Below, one piece after another: positions 17,059 to 27,076 of a stretch of 64,000 nt of DNA. This DNA comes from Allorhodopirellula heiligendammensis (GTDB taxonomy: Bacteria; Planctomycetota; Planctomycetia; Pirellulales; Pirellulaceae). Location: NCBI RefSeq assembly GCF_007860105.1, contig NZ_SJPU01000002.1:1043739-1107738 (forward strand). Reading direction: 5' to 3'. Below the pieces are notes generated by a model, which was not told the DNA's origin, searched no databases, and saw nothing but the letters and a program-made list of their open reading frames with translations. Every line of letters starts with the position of its first letter. Positions within the stretch are counted from its first letter, which is position 1. The position numbers and the translations under genes are program-made.

Positions 17059-19881
17059 TTAGTTTCCCCAGATGTATTGAATGGTCAGTACAGTCGGCGA
17101 CTTCGATATCGTCAACGAGACGCGGAGTTCCTCGATAGATGGTTGCCCTGGGACGCTTGCAACGAGATCGATTGGATGTCCATCGCTGAGTCGTATTAGG
17201 AGCCCGTCATCGACTTCAAAGGCACGTTCACCAGTTCTCGCAATGGACTTGCCGGTGGCTACACGGAAGGTGACCTGCCCCTCACTCTCGTCGGAAACAA
17301 AAGTGATCGTCCGGCGTAACATCGGCGCAGAACTCGTCGCGTCGAGCTCGTTCACGAAGTAATCGCTCACGTGGATCTCACCGAGAGAGTACCGAAAAGT
17401 GGGGCGGCGGAGATGGTCGAGCGAGTAGCCGCGGAACTGATGATGGGGCGGGCGTCCATCGTCAACTATCCACGGCGACTGCGGTTTCCCCAGTTCGGGG
17501 CCCTTCGCGAATTCCACTAAATCGTCACCGAGCGGCCGCACCACGCCGTGCCCCTGGCTCCGCCACACACCCGCTGGGTCTGCGAACACACCCTTCCAGA
17601 TGGTCGCCAACCGCATTTGTTCGGCGTCATAGGCGATGTTAAGACCGCCGGGATAACCGACCCCGATGCCTCGTTTTCCGATACCTGGGTAGGCGCGTCG
17701 GAGCATCACGGCTTCCTCTGTTGCCAGCAGCCGAATCGGCTCCTGAACCAAGCCGCGCGGGGTCGCCGCTTGCCGTCCATCGAGCAAATACAGCCACAAC
17801 GCTTCGACTTGATTGTTGGCATCACCTTCAAGGATATCGTCTCTCATCGCTTGTCCCTGGGGCCAAAACGTCGGCATCACCGTATTGGGACTTAGCCGCT
17901 GAGGATCGAGCATGTAGTGATAAAACCAATCCTTTTGCAATCGTGCAGCCATCTCAGTCAGATCGACTGCAGGCATATTTGCGGATTGCTTGAGTTGGAA
18001 TGTGTGGCAGGCGATACAGTTCAATCCATCCGTACCAGCCAACTGAGCCCCGACTTGGCGTGTGGCTTTCTCGTCGGTAAACGTCCCATGTGAAATGGCG
18101 GGTAGTTCGTCGACTGCCGCGAATTGGTCGACCAGATGCGCGACGTTTTCAGCGTGATACTGTGGCATCCGCGTCTGCATGTACGGCCGAATGGCTCGTC
18201 CACTGACGAGCACCTGGCGCAGCCATGTCGGTTTCAGTTTAGCCCCGACCTGAGTCAATGTCGGTGGTATACGACCCTGCGGTCCCAGGTTGGGATTGGT
18301 CGTTTGGAAATAGGTATCGCGATCCGATGCGATACCGCCGAGTTCATCACGACGATGACAATTCAAGCAGCGAAACGCGGTCAACGTGACTGCAATCTGA
18401 TCACGATCGCTCAATTTCTTCGAAGGCCGAGAAATCGCCGCTCGCATCTGGTCACGTTGCTCCGAGGTCGTGTCAAACTGCGGCCATGTTCCCCTCGCAT
18501 CCGACAAGCAGCCACGCTCGGGATTGACTTCTGACAACGACAATAGATCCGTTGGCGCGGGATCGTTTGGGGGTGTGAGACGCTGTTCGGTATGGCAGTT
18601 CACGCACCGGAGTTCGTGTAGGCGTTTCTGCCCCTGCGCTGCTAATTCAAGATCGACGGCGAACGTGTAGTTCCATTCATTCGTTGCATCCAAGCAGAGA
18701 TAACTCGCAAGGTCGATCGCCTCCCAGTGCGTTAAACGCATGTTCGGCATTCGCTCCGACGGTCGAGCTTGAAGCGGGTTTTCTAGAAAGCTCGCCAATG
18801 ACGCAACGCTGTACTTTTCGGGAATGCGTCCCAAGGGCACCGAGTCACCTGGTAAGGTCTCGCGACCTGACTCGTCGCGAGGTGAATGACAGGCAACGCA
18901 GCCGACCGAATGAAACAGTTTGTCACCTCGCTCGGCCGCATCGGTGTCAATGTCTTGCCGCGTGAAATCACGCTCTCCAAGCGACACGATGTAGTGAGTC
19001 AATTGCTTGGCCGCCAGCTGCCGATCTTCGTTGCTGAGCTCTGTCATCACATCGGGCATCAGCGTGCCTGTTTTGGTCACGTGAGGGGCGGCGATGAACT
19101 CGAGCAAGTGATGTGGGTCGACGTTCTCGGCAGTCCAACGCAAGTCAGGCGCATGCTTGGCGACGGTGGTATGGGACGGCAAGTCATCGCGATGGCAGGC
19201 GGCGCAATTAAATTCGTTGAGCAGCACGACCCCCTGCAGTTCCGGCGACAAGGTTTGGCCCGCCGTCGGAGTTGTGACCGGCGGGGTGCCGGAACTGGGT
19301 GACCCTGTCGAATCCATGGCGGTCAGTTGCATGACGTAGCGAGCCAGATCTAAGAACTCTCGACGGTTCTTCAATTGATCGACAATGTTATCAGGCATCG
19401 CTGACTGCTTGCTCGGGAATCTCTCTTCGATGTCGGCGAGTTTCAGTGTGATCGCTGGTGCACCGGGTGTTGCCGTTTGCAGGGTCAGACTTTCGTCCTT
19501 TGAGCTAACAATGCGCCCCGTGAGAACCTCGCCATCGACCGTCAAAATTCGCGTCGATTCGTATCCCTTCCGAATGGACAAGGAGGGCGTCAGGATCGCT
19601 CGAACCACGTCGACGTCGGAGATCTGCTCGCCCAAACGTGTCAAATTAGGGCCCGCGAGGTCCACACCGCCAGTTGCGTGGCACTGGGTGCAGGCCAGCT
19701 TGGGGCTGGTGTAGAGAATGGAACCTCGTACGGCGTCGCCGTGCTGGCGAGAGTCCTCAGCGAGTGTCAGGGGGGACTCAGTTTTTAGCTTTTCTGAGAG
19801 TCTCTCTGCCCGAGATGCCTCCATGGTCAACAAAACCAACAGCCATACAGAGACTTTTACAGACAGATTTGTGAAATTCAT
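17059..19881 (-). CDS. Six-heme c-type cytochrome with DUF6797-like C-terminus
   Basis: A 940-residue exported protein (signal VSVWLLVLLTMEASRA). Six CxxCH heme-c motifs begin at about residues 64, 226, 328, 426, 505 and 622. The first lies in a planctomycete-type heme domain that includes an LTVDGEVLTGRIVSS module. The cysteine-free C-terminus (about 690-940; VGYPGGLNIAYDAEQMRLATIWKG) forms a beta-rich domain. It likely moves electrons in the periplasm, perhaps accepting them from the propeller encoded next. Ordered spacing of the motifs suggests repeated cytochrome modules. No oxidase or quinone-interacting gene is nearby, so the acceptor is unknown. Confidence 0.85.
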   Translation of the reverse strand: MNFTNLSVKVSVWLLVLLTMEASRAERLSEKLKTESPLTLAEDSRQHGDAVRGSILYTSPKLACTQCHATGGVDLAGPNLTRLGEQISDVDVVRAILTPSLSIRKGYESTRILTVDGEVLTGRIVSSKDESLTLQTATPGAPAITLKLADIEERFPSKQSAMPDNIVDQLKNRREFLDLARYVMQLTAMDSTGSPSSGTPPVTTPTAGQTLSPELQGVVLLNEFNCAACHRDDLPSHTTVAKHAPDLRWTAENVDPHHLLEFIAAPHVTKTGTLMPDVMTELSNEDRQLAAKQLTHYIVSLGERDFTRQDIDTDAAERGDKLFHSVGCVACHSPRDESGRETLPGDSVPLGRIPEKYSVASLASFLENPLQARPSERMPNMRLTHWEAIDLASYLCLDATNEWNYTFAVDLELAAQGQKRLHELRCVNCHTEQRLTPPNDPAPTDLLSLSEVNPERGCLSDARGTWPQFDTTSEQRDQMRAAISRPSKKLSDRDQIAVTLTAFRCLNCHRRDELGGIASDRDTYFQTTNPNLGPQGRIPPTLTQVGAKLKPTWLRQVLVSGRAIRPYMQTRMPQYHAENVAHLVDQFAAVDELPAISHGTFTDEKATRQVGAQLAGTDGLNCIACHTFQLKQSANMPAVDLTEMAARLQKDWFYHYMLDPQRLSPNTVMPTFWPQGQAMRDDILEGDANNQVEALWLYLLDGRQAATPRGLVQEPIRLLATEEAVMLRRAYPGIGKRGIGVGYPGGLNIAYDAEQMRLATIWKGVFADPAGVWRSQGHGVVRPLGDDLVEFAKGPELGKPQSPWIVDDGRPPHHQFRGYSLDHLRRPTFRYSLGEIHVSDYFVNELDATSSAPMLRRTITFVSDESEGQVTFRVATGKSIARTGERAFEVDDGLLIRLSDGHPIDLVASVPGQPSIEELRVSLTISKSPTVLTIQYIWGN

Positions 19882-20016
19882 GGCTCAGGTTCTCGCAGCA
19901 GACGTGGCTGCGATATTTTAGCATAGCGTGGCCGAACCGTCGGACTGGCCGAACCCGATTTTTAAGGCACCATGGTAGGCTGCCATGTTGCTAGCCCCTG
20001 GCACAGCCTGGCGGAT

Positions 20017-20502
20017 CTATTTTGCCCGCTCGATCAGATTGCGTAGCGAGGGCGAGATACCGGTGGTTCCTCTGCCCCCAATCTGACTAGATGGGTAGAG
20101 CTTTTCAACCGCGTCGCCGCGTAGAAGCTTTTCCGCGACGCTCAGCACAACTGATTTCTCGAGTGGTTTGATTACGATTGTGGTGGCTTGAAACTCGTCT
20201 GCAAGATCGCTCATCTTTTCGTCGGAGAGACTGGTGATGACGATGATCGGCAGCTGGTTGCATTTCGGGTCACCGTCGCTCCGGAGCTGGCGGATGAGAT
20301 CCAACCCACTCATGCTGGGCATCTCGATATCCGTGATAAGCAAGTCGCAAGGAACGCGTTTAAGGTGCTGCCACGCCTCTCCCCCATTCGATCCGGTGAA
20401 CGTCTCCACACCAATTTCTCGCATCCATCGCTTAAGCATTTCCCGCGAGCTGCGGATGTCGTCGGCAATCACGCATCGCGGCGCTACCAAATTTTCGTCC
20501 AT
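20017..20502 (-). CDS. Single-domain response regulator
   Basis: A receiver-only protein of about 161 residues from the Met at 20502; an upstream Met at 20553 would add 17 residues. The acidic pair lies in CVIADD, the phosphoacceptor Asp is in LLITDIEMP, the Thr/Ser switch is in VITSLSD, and the Lys is in IKPLEKS. There is no output domain, so it probably works like CheY by docking to a partner or as a phosphorelay intermediate. No histidine kinase is adjacent; the nearest is the large hybrid kinase about 18 kb away. The gene is alone, next to a 0.4 kb divergent intergenic region. Confidence 0.85.
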   Translation of the reverse strand: MDENLVAPRCVIADDIRSSREMLKRWMREIGVETFTGSNGGEAWQHLKRVPCDLLITDIEMPSMSGLDLIRQLRSDGDPKCNQLPIIVITSLSDEKMSDLADEFQATTIVIKPLEKSVVLSVAEKLLRGDAVEKLYPSSQIGGRGTTGISPSLRNLIERAK

Positions 20503-20553
20503 GTTTCCAGATACCTGCGGGCGGGGCAATGCGGTGGGGCTGAGCAATTGCAT

Positions 20554-20929
20554 GACATCGAACTACGATGAAGGCACCGTGTTCAGTTCGCAATTAAAAT
20601 GGGGCATCAGCTCAACGGTGGCATCCCAGGGTCGAGAACATCAGTGATGACCTGCGCCCTTGCTGATCGCTGTGCCCCTCGCTGTGCCCCTGTTGATCAT
20701 TAATGGACAATCTGTAGCAACTCTCGTTCCGTTTGGCAACTTAGGTACCGTTGTCAATTGGCGAGCGAGGTCATGATGTTATCGTGCCACATCGCCATTT
20801 CTCGCGGTCAGATTCGTTACCCATTGCTGGCGCGTTTCGGCTAGATTAAAAGTCTGGCCGCAGGGAGAGATGCACGAGTTACACGCTAAACCTACTGCCG
20901 GAACGCTCTAATTAGGAGAACTGTGGTCG
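20554..20929. other. Intergenic region between divergent response regulator and EcsC genes
   Basis: About 0.4 kb with no convincing ORF on either strand. It must contain the promoters of both divergent genes, but I cannot point to reliable -35/-10 elements. A Shine-Dalgarno-like AGGAGA lies about 10 bases upstream of the EcsC ATG. Confidence 0.5.
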
Positions 20930-21760
20930 ATGACAGATCAATGGATTCAAGGCGAACTGCCCGACGACGTGCTGGTGGAGCTACAGGAAGCAAAAGAGAC
21001 ACTCGAACATCACGGACTTGCTGAGCGGTTGACCGAGCTGATGGGGGCACCGATTACGGCATCGATCAAGCTGTTGCCGTCCATCGCGGAGGACGCCCTG
21101 CACTCGGCTGTGGAGAAATCATTGCAGGCAGCGCTCAAGGTGGCCTTGCGGACCCTCGGTGAGGAGACGCCCAATGGGAAACCCAAGTTGTTCAGTCATA
21201 AATTGATGGCGGGGCTATCAGGGGCTGCCGGGGGAGCGTTTGGACTCTCTACCGTCGCACTCGAACTGCCAGTGTCTACCGTGCTGATTCTCCGTAGCGT
21301 CGCTGACATCGCGAGGTCGCAAGGCGAAGACCTAACCGATGTCAAGACTCAGCTCGCTTGCTTGGAGGTGTTCGCGATCGATGGCGGTGATGAGGGGGAT
21401 GGCGGGGACGATACCGAAATCGGCTATTTCGCAGTCCGTGCAGCCATGAGCAAACAGGTCGCAGACGCGTCGAAATACGTCTTGAAATACGGTGTCAGCG
21501 AGACCGCCGCACCGCCGCTCGTCAAGCTCCTGCAGATGATCAGCCATCGCTTTGGAGTGGTGGTCAGCGAAAAGCTGGCCGCTCAAGCAATTCCCGTGAT
21601 CGGTGCGGTGGGTGGTGCATTGATTAACAGCTATTTCATCGATCACTACCAAGAATTGGCGCGTGCTCACTTCACCGTCCGCCGGTTGGAGCGAGAGTAC
21701 GGCAAATTGTTGATTGAAGAGGCGTACAACAGGATCGATGCCGCCCGATCCACATCGTGA
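20930..21760 (+). CDS. EcsC family protein
   Basis: A 276-residue protein with the Ala/Gly-rich helical core of the EcsC family (SHKLMAGLSGAAGGAFGLSTVALELPVSTVLILRSVADIARSQGED). It ends with a second Gly-rich hydrophobic region (IPVIGAVGGALINSYFIDHYQELARAHF). EcsC homologues are widespread membrane-associated helical proteins of unclear biochemical function, first named from the Bacillus ecsABC locus. No ABC transporter genes are next to it here. An AGGAGA ribosome-binding site precedes the ATG. Family assignment is good; function is unknown. Confidence 0.85.
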   Translation: MTDQWIQGELPDDVLVELQEAKETLEHHGLAERLTELMGAPITASIKLLPSIAEDALHSAVEKSLQAALKVALRTLGEETPNGKPKLFSHKLMAGLSGAAGGAFGLSTVALELPVSTVLILRSVADIARSQGEDLTDVKTQLACLEVFAIDGGDEGDGGDDTEIGYFAVRAAMSKQVADASKYVLKYGVSETAAPPLVKLLQMISHRFGVVVSEKLAAQAIPVIGAVGGALINSYFIDHYQELARAHFTVRRLEREYGKLLIEEAYNRIDAARSTS

Positions 21761-21946
21761 AATCTGCCTGAACTGACATTCACTCGCACGGGTAGCACGT
21801 CCATTCGAAGACGCGGTGAAACCGGGCACTGAGAGCCTAACAAAAATTGTTTTTTGGCCATTTTGGCCGTCGCAGGCAGGAGCGATTTCGCTAAATTGCT
21901 GCCGCAAAAATAGTTGTTGTGTTTCTTCCGCTTTTGCTCCGCGTCT

Positions 21947-23461
21947 ATGCTCGAATCGACACATTTGCCAGCCGGAATGTACGGCGTTTTTCTCGGTGCG
22001 TTGCTGGTCTATTGTGCTGGCTTGTACTTGATCGGTTGGCTTGCCCAACGCCGCATTCAAAATGTCGAGGACTTCGTCCTGGCGGGCCGCCGCTTACCGA
22101 CATCCCTGGCAGCGATCACGATCATTGCCACCTGGTTCGGTGCTGAGTCTTTGATGACAACGGCCGACGAAGTTGGCAATGAGGGACTTCGTAAAGCCAT
22201 GCTTGATCCCGTCGGAATCGCCTTGTGCTTGCTATTGGCTGGGCTGTTCATCGCAGGACCGATGTGGCGAATGGGCATCCTCACCGTTTCGGATTTCTTT
22301 CGCGTTCGGTACGGAACCGCCGCCGAAAAGTTGGCGTCGTTGATCATCGTGCCCAGTTACTTCGGTTGGGTGGCGGCCCAGTTCGTCGCCCTGGCCCAAA
22401 TCCTCGAAGTTTTCTTTGGGCTGCCAAAGGAGGTGGGGATCATTCTCGTTGCTTCGGTCGGCACCGGTTACACGCTGATGGGAGGGATGTGGACAATCAC
22501 CTGGACCGATGCCATCCAGATGGGATTGATCCTGATCGGACTCTTGGTGCTGGGGCACGCCATTTTGATCTATCTTGGGGATGGCAGTGTCGCTGCTGGG
22601 ATCACCACCATGCGCACTGACATCGCCGACAGCCGCTGGCGAATTGCGGATCCTGAAACATTCTGGCGGGATACGATGGTGGCTGTTAGCGCACTCGCGA
22701 TCGGTGCGTTGGGCAATCTACCCATGCAAGATTTGATGCAGCGAATCTTTTCTGCGCGGAGCGACGCGGTGGCGGTCAAGGCATGCTTGGTAGCCAGCGG
22801 CGGGTACCTGTTGATGGGGATCCTGCCTGTCGGTACCGGCATGGCAGCCCATTTGTTGCTACCGCGTGAACACGGTGAACTCGATGGCGTCGTCGTGATG
22901 GTTGCGGCTAAGTTACTCAATCCCGCGTTACTACTGGTTTTCTTCCTAGCGATTGTTTCGGCGGTATTGTCGACAATCGTCAGTGCCGTGATGGCGCCCT
23001 CGGCGGTGATGGCTCACAACTTGGTCGAGCCCGCTTGGCGGCTACGCCGGACTGCACCGCTCTCACAATCCCAACTCTTGTTGCTGCAACGTGGTGCAAT
23101 CGTGGCAGTGACGATCGTATCGGCGGTGCTGGCGTTGAGTGGGCAAGGCGCGTATGAACTCGTGCAAGCTTCCTACTCGATGGCGTTGGTCAGTCTGTTT
23201 GTTCCCTTCGTCTTTGGGATTCACAACAAACGCCTGCCACCGCAGGCGGCGTGGTTCGCCATGGGATGGGGCATCGCGGTATGGATGCTTCACTTTGTCT
23301 GCGGTTGGGAGATGTTTTTCGAGCCCTGGCTGGGGCCGCTCGGGTGGGCCATCCCTCACGAATTGGCTGGCATCGCCGTCAGTCTCGCTGGGCTACTCTT
23401 CGGAATCGTGGTCGCCAAATCAACACCACCTCCGATCCAAGACCCCGACGTATCGATGTAA
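21947..23461 (+). CDS. Sodium:solute symporter (SSS) family transporter
   Basis: A polytopic membrane protein of about 500 residues with around 12-13 hydrophobic segments. The SSS-family N-terminus is clear: RRIQNVEDFVLAGRRLP, then TWFGAESLMTTADEVG and MGGMWTITWTDAIQMGLI. It should import a small solute with Na+; the substrate cannot be assigned. The start may be 21947 or the next Met at 21977, which would begin directly at the first membrane segment. It follows the EcsC gene after about 190 bases and no metabolic gene is adjacent to suggest a substrate. Confidence 0.88.
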   Translation: MLESTHLPAGMYGVFLGALLVYCAGLYLIGWLAQRRIQNVEDFVLAGRRLPTSLAAITIIATWFGAESLMTTADEVGNEGLRKAMLDPVGIALCLLLAGLFIAGPMWRMGILTVSDFFRVRYGTAAEKLASLIIVPSYFGWVAAQFVALAQILEVFFGLPKEVGIILVASVGTGYTLMGGMWTITWTDAIQMGLILIGLLVLGHAILIYLGDGSVAAGITTMRTDIADSRWRIADPETFWRDTMVAVSALAIGALGNLPMQDLMQRIFSARSDAVAVKACLVASGGYLLMGILPVGTGMAAHLLLPREHGELDGVVVMVAAKLLNPALLLVFFLAIVSAVLSTIVSAVMAPSAVMAHNLVEPAWRLRRTAPLSQSQLLLLQRGAIVAVTIVSAVLALSGQGAYELVQASYSMALVSLFVPFVFGIHNKRLPPQAAWFAMGWGIAVWMLHFVCGWEMFFEPWLGPLGWAIPHELAGIAVSLAGLLFGIVVAKSTPPPIQDPDVSM

Positions 23462-23583
23462 GCGGGCTTGCCCATCCACGCCCGGTTAAGCAAAGTGGCT
23501 CGGCCGTCATCTCTCGGCAGACGAATGCCTTAAGGCACCCAGTACGCGGATCGCTACTGCGTCAACCAAATCGGTCCCACCAC

Positions 23584-23625
23584 AGCTTGATACGAAGCCC
23601 GGCGAGCTTGATACGAAGCCCGGCG
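23584..23625. repeat. 21-bp tandem duplication in intergenic DNA
   Basis: The unit AGCTTGATACGAAGCCCGGCG occurs twice, exactly and in tandem, in the 268-base gap between a symporter gene and tag, which converge here. No gene is visible in this gap. It may be a member of a dispersed intergenic family. Confidence 0.85.
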
Positions 23626-23729
23626 GAAACCTAGTCCGCTGCATCCGGGGGGTAATCCACCAGAGGACAAACAGGAGGACCTGCCGCCGGTGTCGAAGCG
23701 GAGGCAACTATCCACATGGCGGCGCTTGC

Positions 23730-24368
23730 CTAATGGGGCCGCGTGAATCGCTTGCGCTGCTGTTCGATGCGGGCGTGATCGTCACATTCCGCCAAGTGAT
23801 CGTTGACCATTCCCACCGACTGCATGAAGGCGTAGCAAGTCGTGGGACCGATAAACTTCCAGCCCCGGCGTTTGAGTTCCTTGGCCATCGCGTGTGACTC
23901 ATCCGTTACCGGGCGGACATCGTTGCGGGTAAGCACCTTGGGGCTGCTCTCAGGTTCATAGCTCCAAAAGAACGCTGCCAATGAACCGTCGGTGGCTTGC
24001 ATTTCGAGGGCCCGCGCCGCATTGTGGATCGTCGCTTCGATCTTACCGCGATGACGAATGATCGTATCATCAGCGACCAATCGCTGCACATCCTCCGCGG
24101 TCATGGCGGCAACGGACTCAATGTGAAAGTCGTGGAAGGCAGTGCGAAAAGCCTCACGGCGACGCAGGATCGTCAACCACGACAGGCCGCACTGGAATCC
24201 TTCCAAGCAGATCTTTTCAAAAAGATGTCGATCGTCGGCGGTCGGGTGTCCCCATTCATCGTCGTGGTAGTCGCGATACATCGCGTCGGCCCCACACCAC
24301 CAGCACCGTTGGCGGCCCCTGGGATCAATCGAGATGTCAGCGAGATGCTTTCCTGCAGCCTCACTCAT
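23730..24368 (-). CDS. tag: DNA-3-methyladenine glycosylase I
   Basis: A base-excision repair enzyme that removes 3-methyladenine from alkylated DNA. The start at 24368 gives a 212-residue protein; the frame opens upstream inside the neighbouring gene. Typical Tag motifs are present: RCWWCGADAMYRDYHDDEWG (zinc Cys and His, substrate pocket), GFQCGLSWLTILRRREAFR, and the C-terminal TTCYAFMQSVGMVNDHLAECDDH that completes the zinc site. It overlaps the upstream symporter gene by 8 bases and so lies at the end of a lyase-symporter-tag unit. The overlap may only be compact packing. Confidence 0.93.
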   Translation of the reverse strand: MSEAAGKHLADISIDPRGRQRCWWCGADAMYRDYHDDEWGHPTADDRHLFEKICLEGFQCGLSWLTILRRREAFRTAFHDFHIESVAAMTAEDVQRLVADDTIIRHRGKIEATIHNAARALEMQATDGSLAAFFWSYEPESSPKVLTRNDVRPVTDESHAMAKELKRRGWKFIGPTTCYAFMQSVGMVNDHLAECDDHARIEQQRKRFTRPH

Positions 24369-25983
24369 CAGGCGACTTGGTGGGTTCGGGGGTTCCCAAC
24401 AGCGAGACAATACAGCCAATCCCCACCATCACGATCGGGCCAAAGACAATCGCCAGCAGCGGTTCGAATGGACTCGCCCATCCCGAGAGCGACTCGGGCC
24501 AGTACGCCGAGCGGGATGCCGCCATCCATGCGACCAACATCACTCCGACTGCGGAAGCTCCAATGGCACCCGGACTACGAATCGCAGGTACCAATACCCC
24601 CAGTAAAAACAGGCCGATGATCGCTGCCCCTAATACGCCGGACAACAACCACCACACATCCAGGGCGCTTTCGGTGAGGCGAATCAAAGCCAACGCCATC
24701 ATGGTGCCCATCACTCCCCATGCGATCGTCGAAAGTCGCAGCACACTGACGTCTTCCGCGTCGGTGGAGTTGGGCCGTATCAGTCGCTTGAAAAAGTCGC
24801 TCATGACGAGCGTTGCCGATGAGTTGAGCGAGGTCGAAACCGTGCTCATCGCAGCAGCGAAAATTGCCGCGATTAATAGTCCTCGCGCCCCTTGGGGCAA
24901 ATGGGATGCGATGAAGTGCGGGAAGACGCGATCACCCAAGTCCCGCTCGGAGAGAGCCGCGGCTGTTTCGGACAGCTGCAAATCATAATCCGGTGCATCG
25001 AGAGGAATTCCCGCCTGCATCAGCTTCTGCTCAGCAACAATGACGCGGACTTCCTGGAGATCAGTCGGATGACTTTCGTAGTACGCGTACAACGACGACC
25101 CGATGAATAGGAATAGAGCGCTCACGGGAACGTACAGCAGCGCGCCGAACCACACGCTTTTCGCAGCTTCGTGGTCGCTTCGCGCTGCGATGTAGCGTTG
25201 GATATAACTCTGGTCGATACCGAAATTTCGCAGGTTATCAAAGATCCCATAGGCGAAGATCACCCAGATCGTCTTTTCTGAAATGTCCCAAAAGGTAGCG
25301 TTTTCAGGGGATAGCGAGAATTTGTTGGCGGCGTCGGCAACTTCGATGACTTCGGATGGTCCGCCCGGCATATCCCACAGGAGAATTCCGAGAGCCAGCA
25401 AAGCCCCTGCTAATAACACCACGGCCTGAATCGCGTCAGCCCAGATGACTGCGACCAGGCCGCCGACGAACGAGTAAACCGTCACGGCCACGCCGGTACA
25501 CAGAATGACGGTGCGAATGTCCCAACCAAATAGCACCGCCATCGGGAGAGCCATCAGGTACATGACGACGCCAATCCGCGCGATCTGATAGAGCAGGTAG
25601 AAACAACTCGCGTAGATTCGAGCCCACAATCCAAAGCGGCGTTCCAACAGCGAATACGCCGAGACCTCCCCAGAATGCCGATACAGGGGCACGAAAAAGC
25701 GTACCGCGATCGCCGCCGCCAACGGCAACGCCAGCGAATACACGAACACATTCCAGTTATCGACAAAGGCTTTGCCAGGCAGTGCCAAATAGCTGATGCT
25801 GCTTAAATAGGTGGCGAAGATCGACAAGCCACACAGCCATCCCGAGAGCGTTCGCCCGCCAGCACTAAACTCTTCCGCAGAGTTGTTACGCCGCCAAAAA
25901 TACAGTCCCAATCCAAGGATACCAACGAAGTATCCCAGCAGGACTGCCCAGTCGACGCCAGTGAAAAAAGTTGCGGCGATCAC
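24361..25983 (-). CDS. Sodium:solute symporter (SSS) family, lyase-linked
   Basis: A 540-residue polytopic transporter with the SSS signature near the N-terminus ([42 protein letters not shown]-like segment) and about 13 membrane segments. It starts 4 bases inside the end of the DapA/NanA-family lyase gene, so the lyase and the symporter are probably one catabolic unit. By analogy with sialic-acid or sugar-acid modules it may import the substrate of the lyase; this is inference. It is not closely paralogous to the symporter at 22-23.5 kb. Confidence 0.88.
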   Translation of the reverse strand: MIAATFFTGVDWAVLLGYFVGILGLGLYFWRRNNSAEEFSAGGRTLSGWLCGLSIFATYLSSISYLALPGKAFVDNWNVFVYSLALPLAAAIAVRFFVPLYRHSGEVSAYSLLERRFGLWARIYASCFYLLYQIARIGVVMYLMALPMAVLFGWDIRTVILCTGVAVTVYSFVGGLVAVIWADAIQAVVLLAGALLALGILLWDMPGGPSEVIEVADAANKFSLSPENATFWDISEKTIWVIFAYGIFDNLRNFGIDQSYIQRYIAARSDHEAAKSVWFGALLYVPVSALFLFIGSSLYAYYESHPTDLQEVRVIVAEQKLMQAGIPLDAPDYDLQLSETAAALSERDLGDRVFPHFIASHLPQGARGLLIAAIFAAAMSTVSTSLNSSATLVMSDFFKRLIRPNSTDAEDVSVLRLSTIAWGVMGTMMALALIRLTESALDVWWLLSGVLGAAIIGLFLLGVLVPAIRSPGAIGASAVGVMLVAWMAASRSAYWPESLSGWASPFEPLLAIVFGPIVMVGIGCIVSLLGTPEPTKSPDE

Positions 25984-26903
25984 AAGCTCTCCACGCTGCG
26001 AAGGATTTCGGCCACACGGTCTCGCTCGGGCTGAGCAAAAGCGTGAAACGGATCGGCCGGTAGGTCACCGCAAATGCCGATTAACGACGCGGCCGCCTTG
26101 GTCGCTTTGATATGCCGAGAGGCGTATTTGCCAATCTCATAGATGTCTTGGAAACGATCGATCTTGCGCTGCGACAACTGCTGCTTGGCGGCATCGCCAT
26201 CACGCAACGCCTCGTAACAATCGTTGAACAAACCGGGCATGACGTTGGCACCACCACACACGCCACCATCGCCCCCGAGCGAGTGAGCTTCGGCGAGTTT
26301 GGCTTCCGGCCCGAGCAAAATGGACCAATCCGGACGCTCCTGCTTCAACTCGCACAGACGTGCGAAGTATTCCATGTCACCGCTGCTATCCTTCACCCCC
26401 ACGATACCTTCGAGCGATGAAAGTCGACGCAGAGTTTCGATCTCAAACCAGACCTTGGTTAACTGCGGCATGTTGTAAAGCATCAGCGGCAGCGGAATTA
26501 ACGGTTGGATGTTCTCCACATAAGACGTCAACTCGGTCTGCCCAGCGGGAAAGTAGTATGGCGTTGTCAGAACTGCCCCATCGGCACCGCACTCTGCGGC
26601 ATACTCCGCCAAGTTCACGGTTTCGACAAAAGCGGTATCGGTGACGCCCACCAGCACGGGAACTCGGCCGTCTACCAAACGAATCGTTTCCGCAATGAGT
26701 TCGCGGCGCAGTCGGTAGCTCAAGCTCGGTGCCTCGCCAGTCGTCCCCAAAATGAACACGCCCACAGCCCCACCGCCAATCACGTGGTCGAGCAATCGGG
26801 CGAGCCCTTCACGATCGAGCACGTCACGGGCGCTCAGCGGAGTGATCAAAGGCGGCACAATTCCGCGAAGCGAGAGTGCGGACGAGTGCGAAGACACGGA
26901 CAT
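25980..26903 (-). CDS. DapA/NanA-family (dihydrodipicolinate synthase-like) aldolase
   Basis: A class I TIM-barrel lyase of about 307 residues from the Met at 26903 ([23 protein letters not shown]); an upstream Met at 26954 looks spurious. The Schiff-base lysine lies in GVKDSSGD and the catalytic tyrosine in LYNMPQ. The pyruvate carboxylate-binding motif is [10 protein letters not shown], where DapA proper has GTTGE. Linkage to a sodium symporter and not to lysine genes favours a catabolic role such as N-acetylneuraminate or keto-sugar-acid cleavage over lysine synthesis. The exact substrate is not determinable here. Confidence 0.88.
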   Translation of the reverse strand: MSVSSHSSALSLRGIVPPLITPLSARDVLDREGLARLLDHVIGGGAVGVFILGTTGEAPSLSYRLRRELIAETIRLVDGRVPVLVGVTDTAFVETVNLAEYAAECGADGAVLTTPYYFPAGQTELTSYVENIQPLIPLPLMLYNMPQLTKVWFEIETLRRLSSLEGIVGVKDSSGDMEYFARLCELKQERPDWSILLGPEAKLAEAHSLGGDGGVCGGANVMPGLFNDCYEALRDGDAAKQQLSQRKIDRFQDIYEIGKYASRHIKATKAAASLIGICGDLPADPFHAFAQPERDRVAEILRSVESL

Positions 26904-27076
26904 AGGTACTTTCACAAAGAAATAGATCGAGGAGACTAAGAGTCTATAGATCATACGCGGTGCGTGAATGATTGGAAAGTGGACCGCACCGCGAGAGTCA
27001 AACGCTGCGAACCCGGGGTGATCGAGACCCGCTCCCGCCGCATTGCTTCCCCACCCCGTCCCACAGTGGCTTCACT

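Noticed and set aside
15746-17062. Plus-strand 438-residue ORF opposite the propeller gene
   Set aside because: The propeller protein on the other strand has a signal peptide and family motifs; this frame has none.
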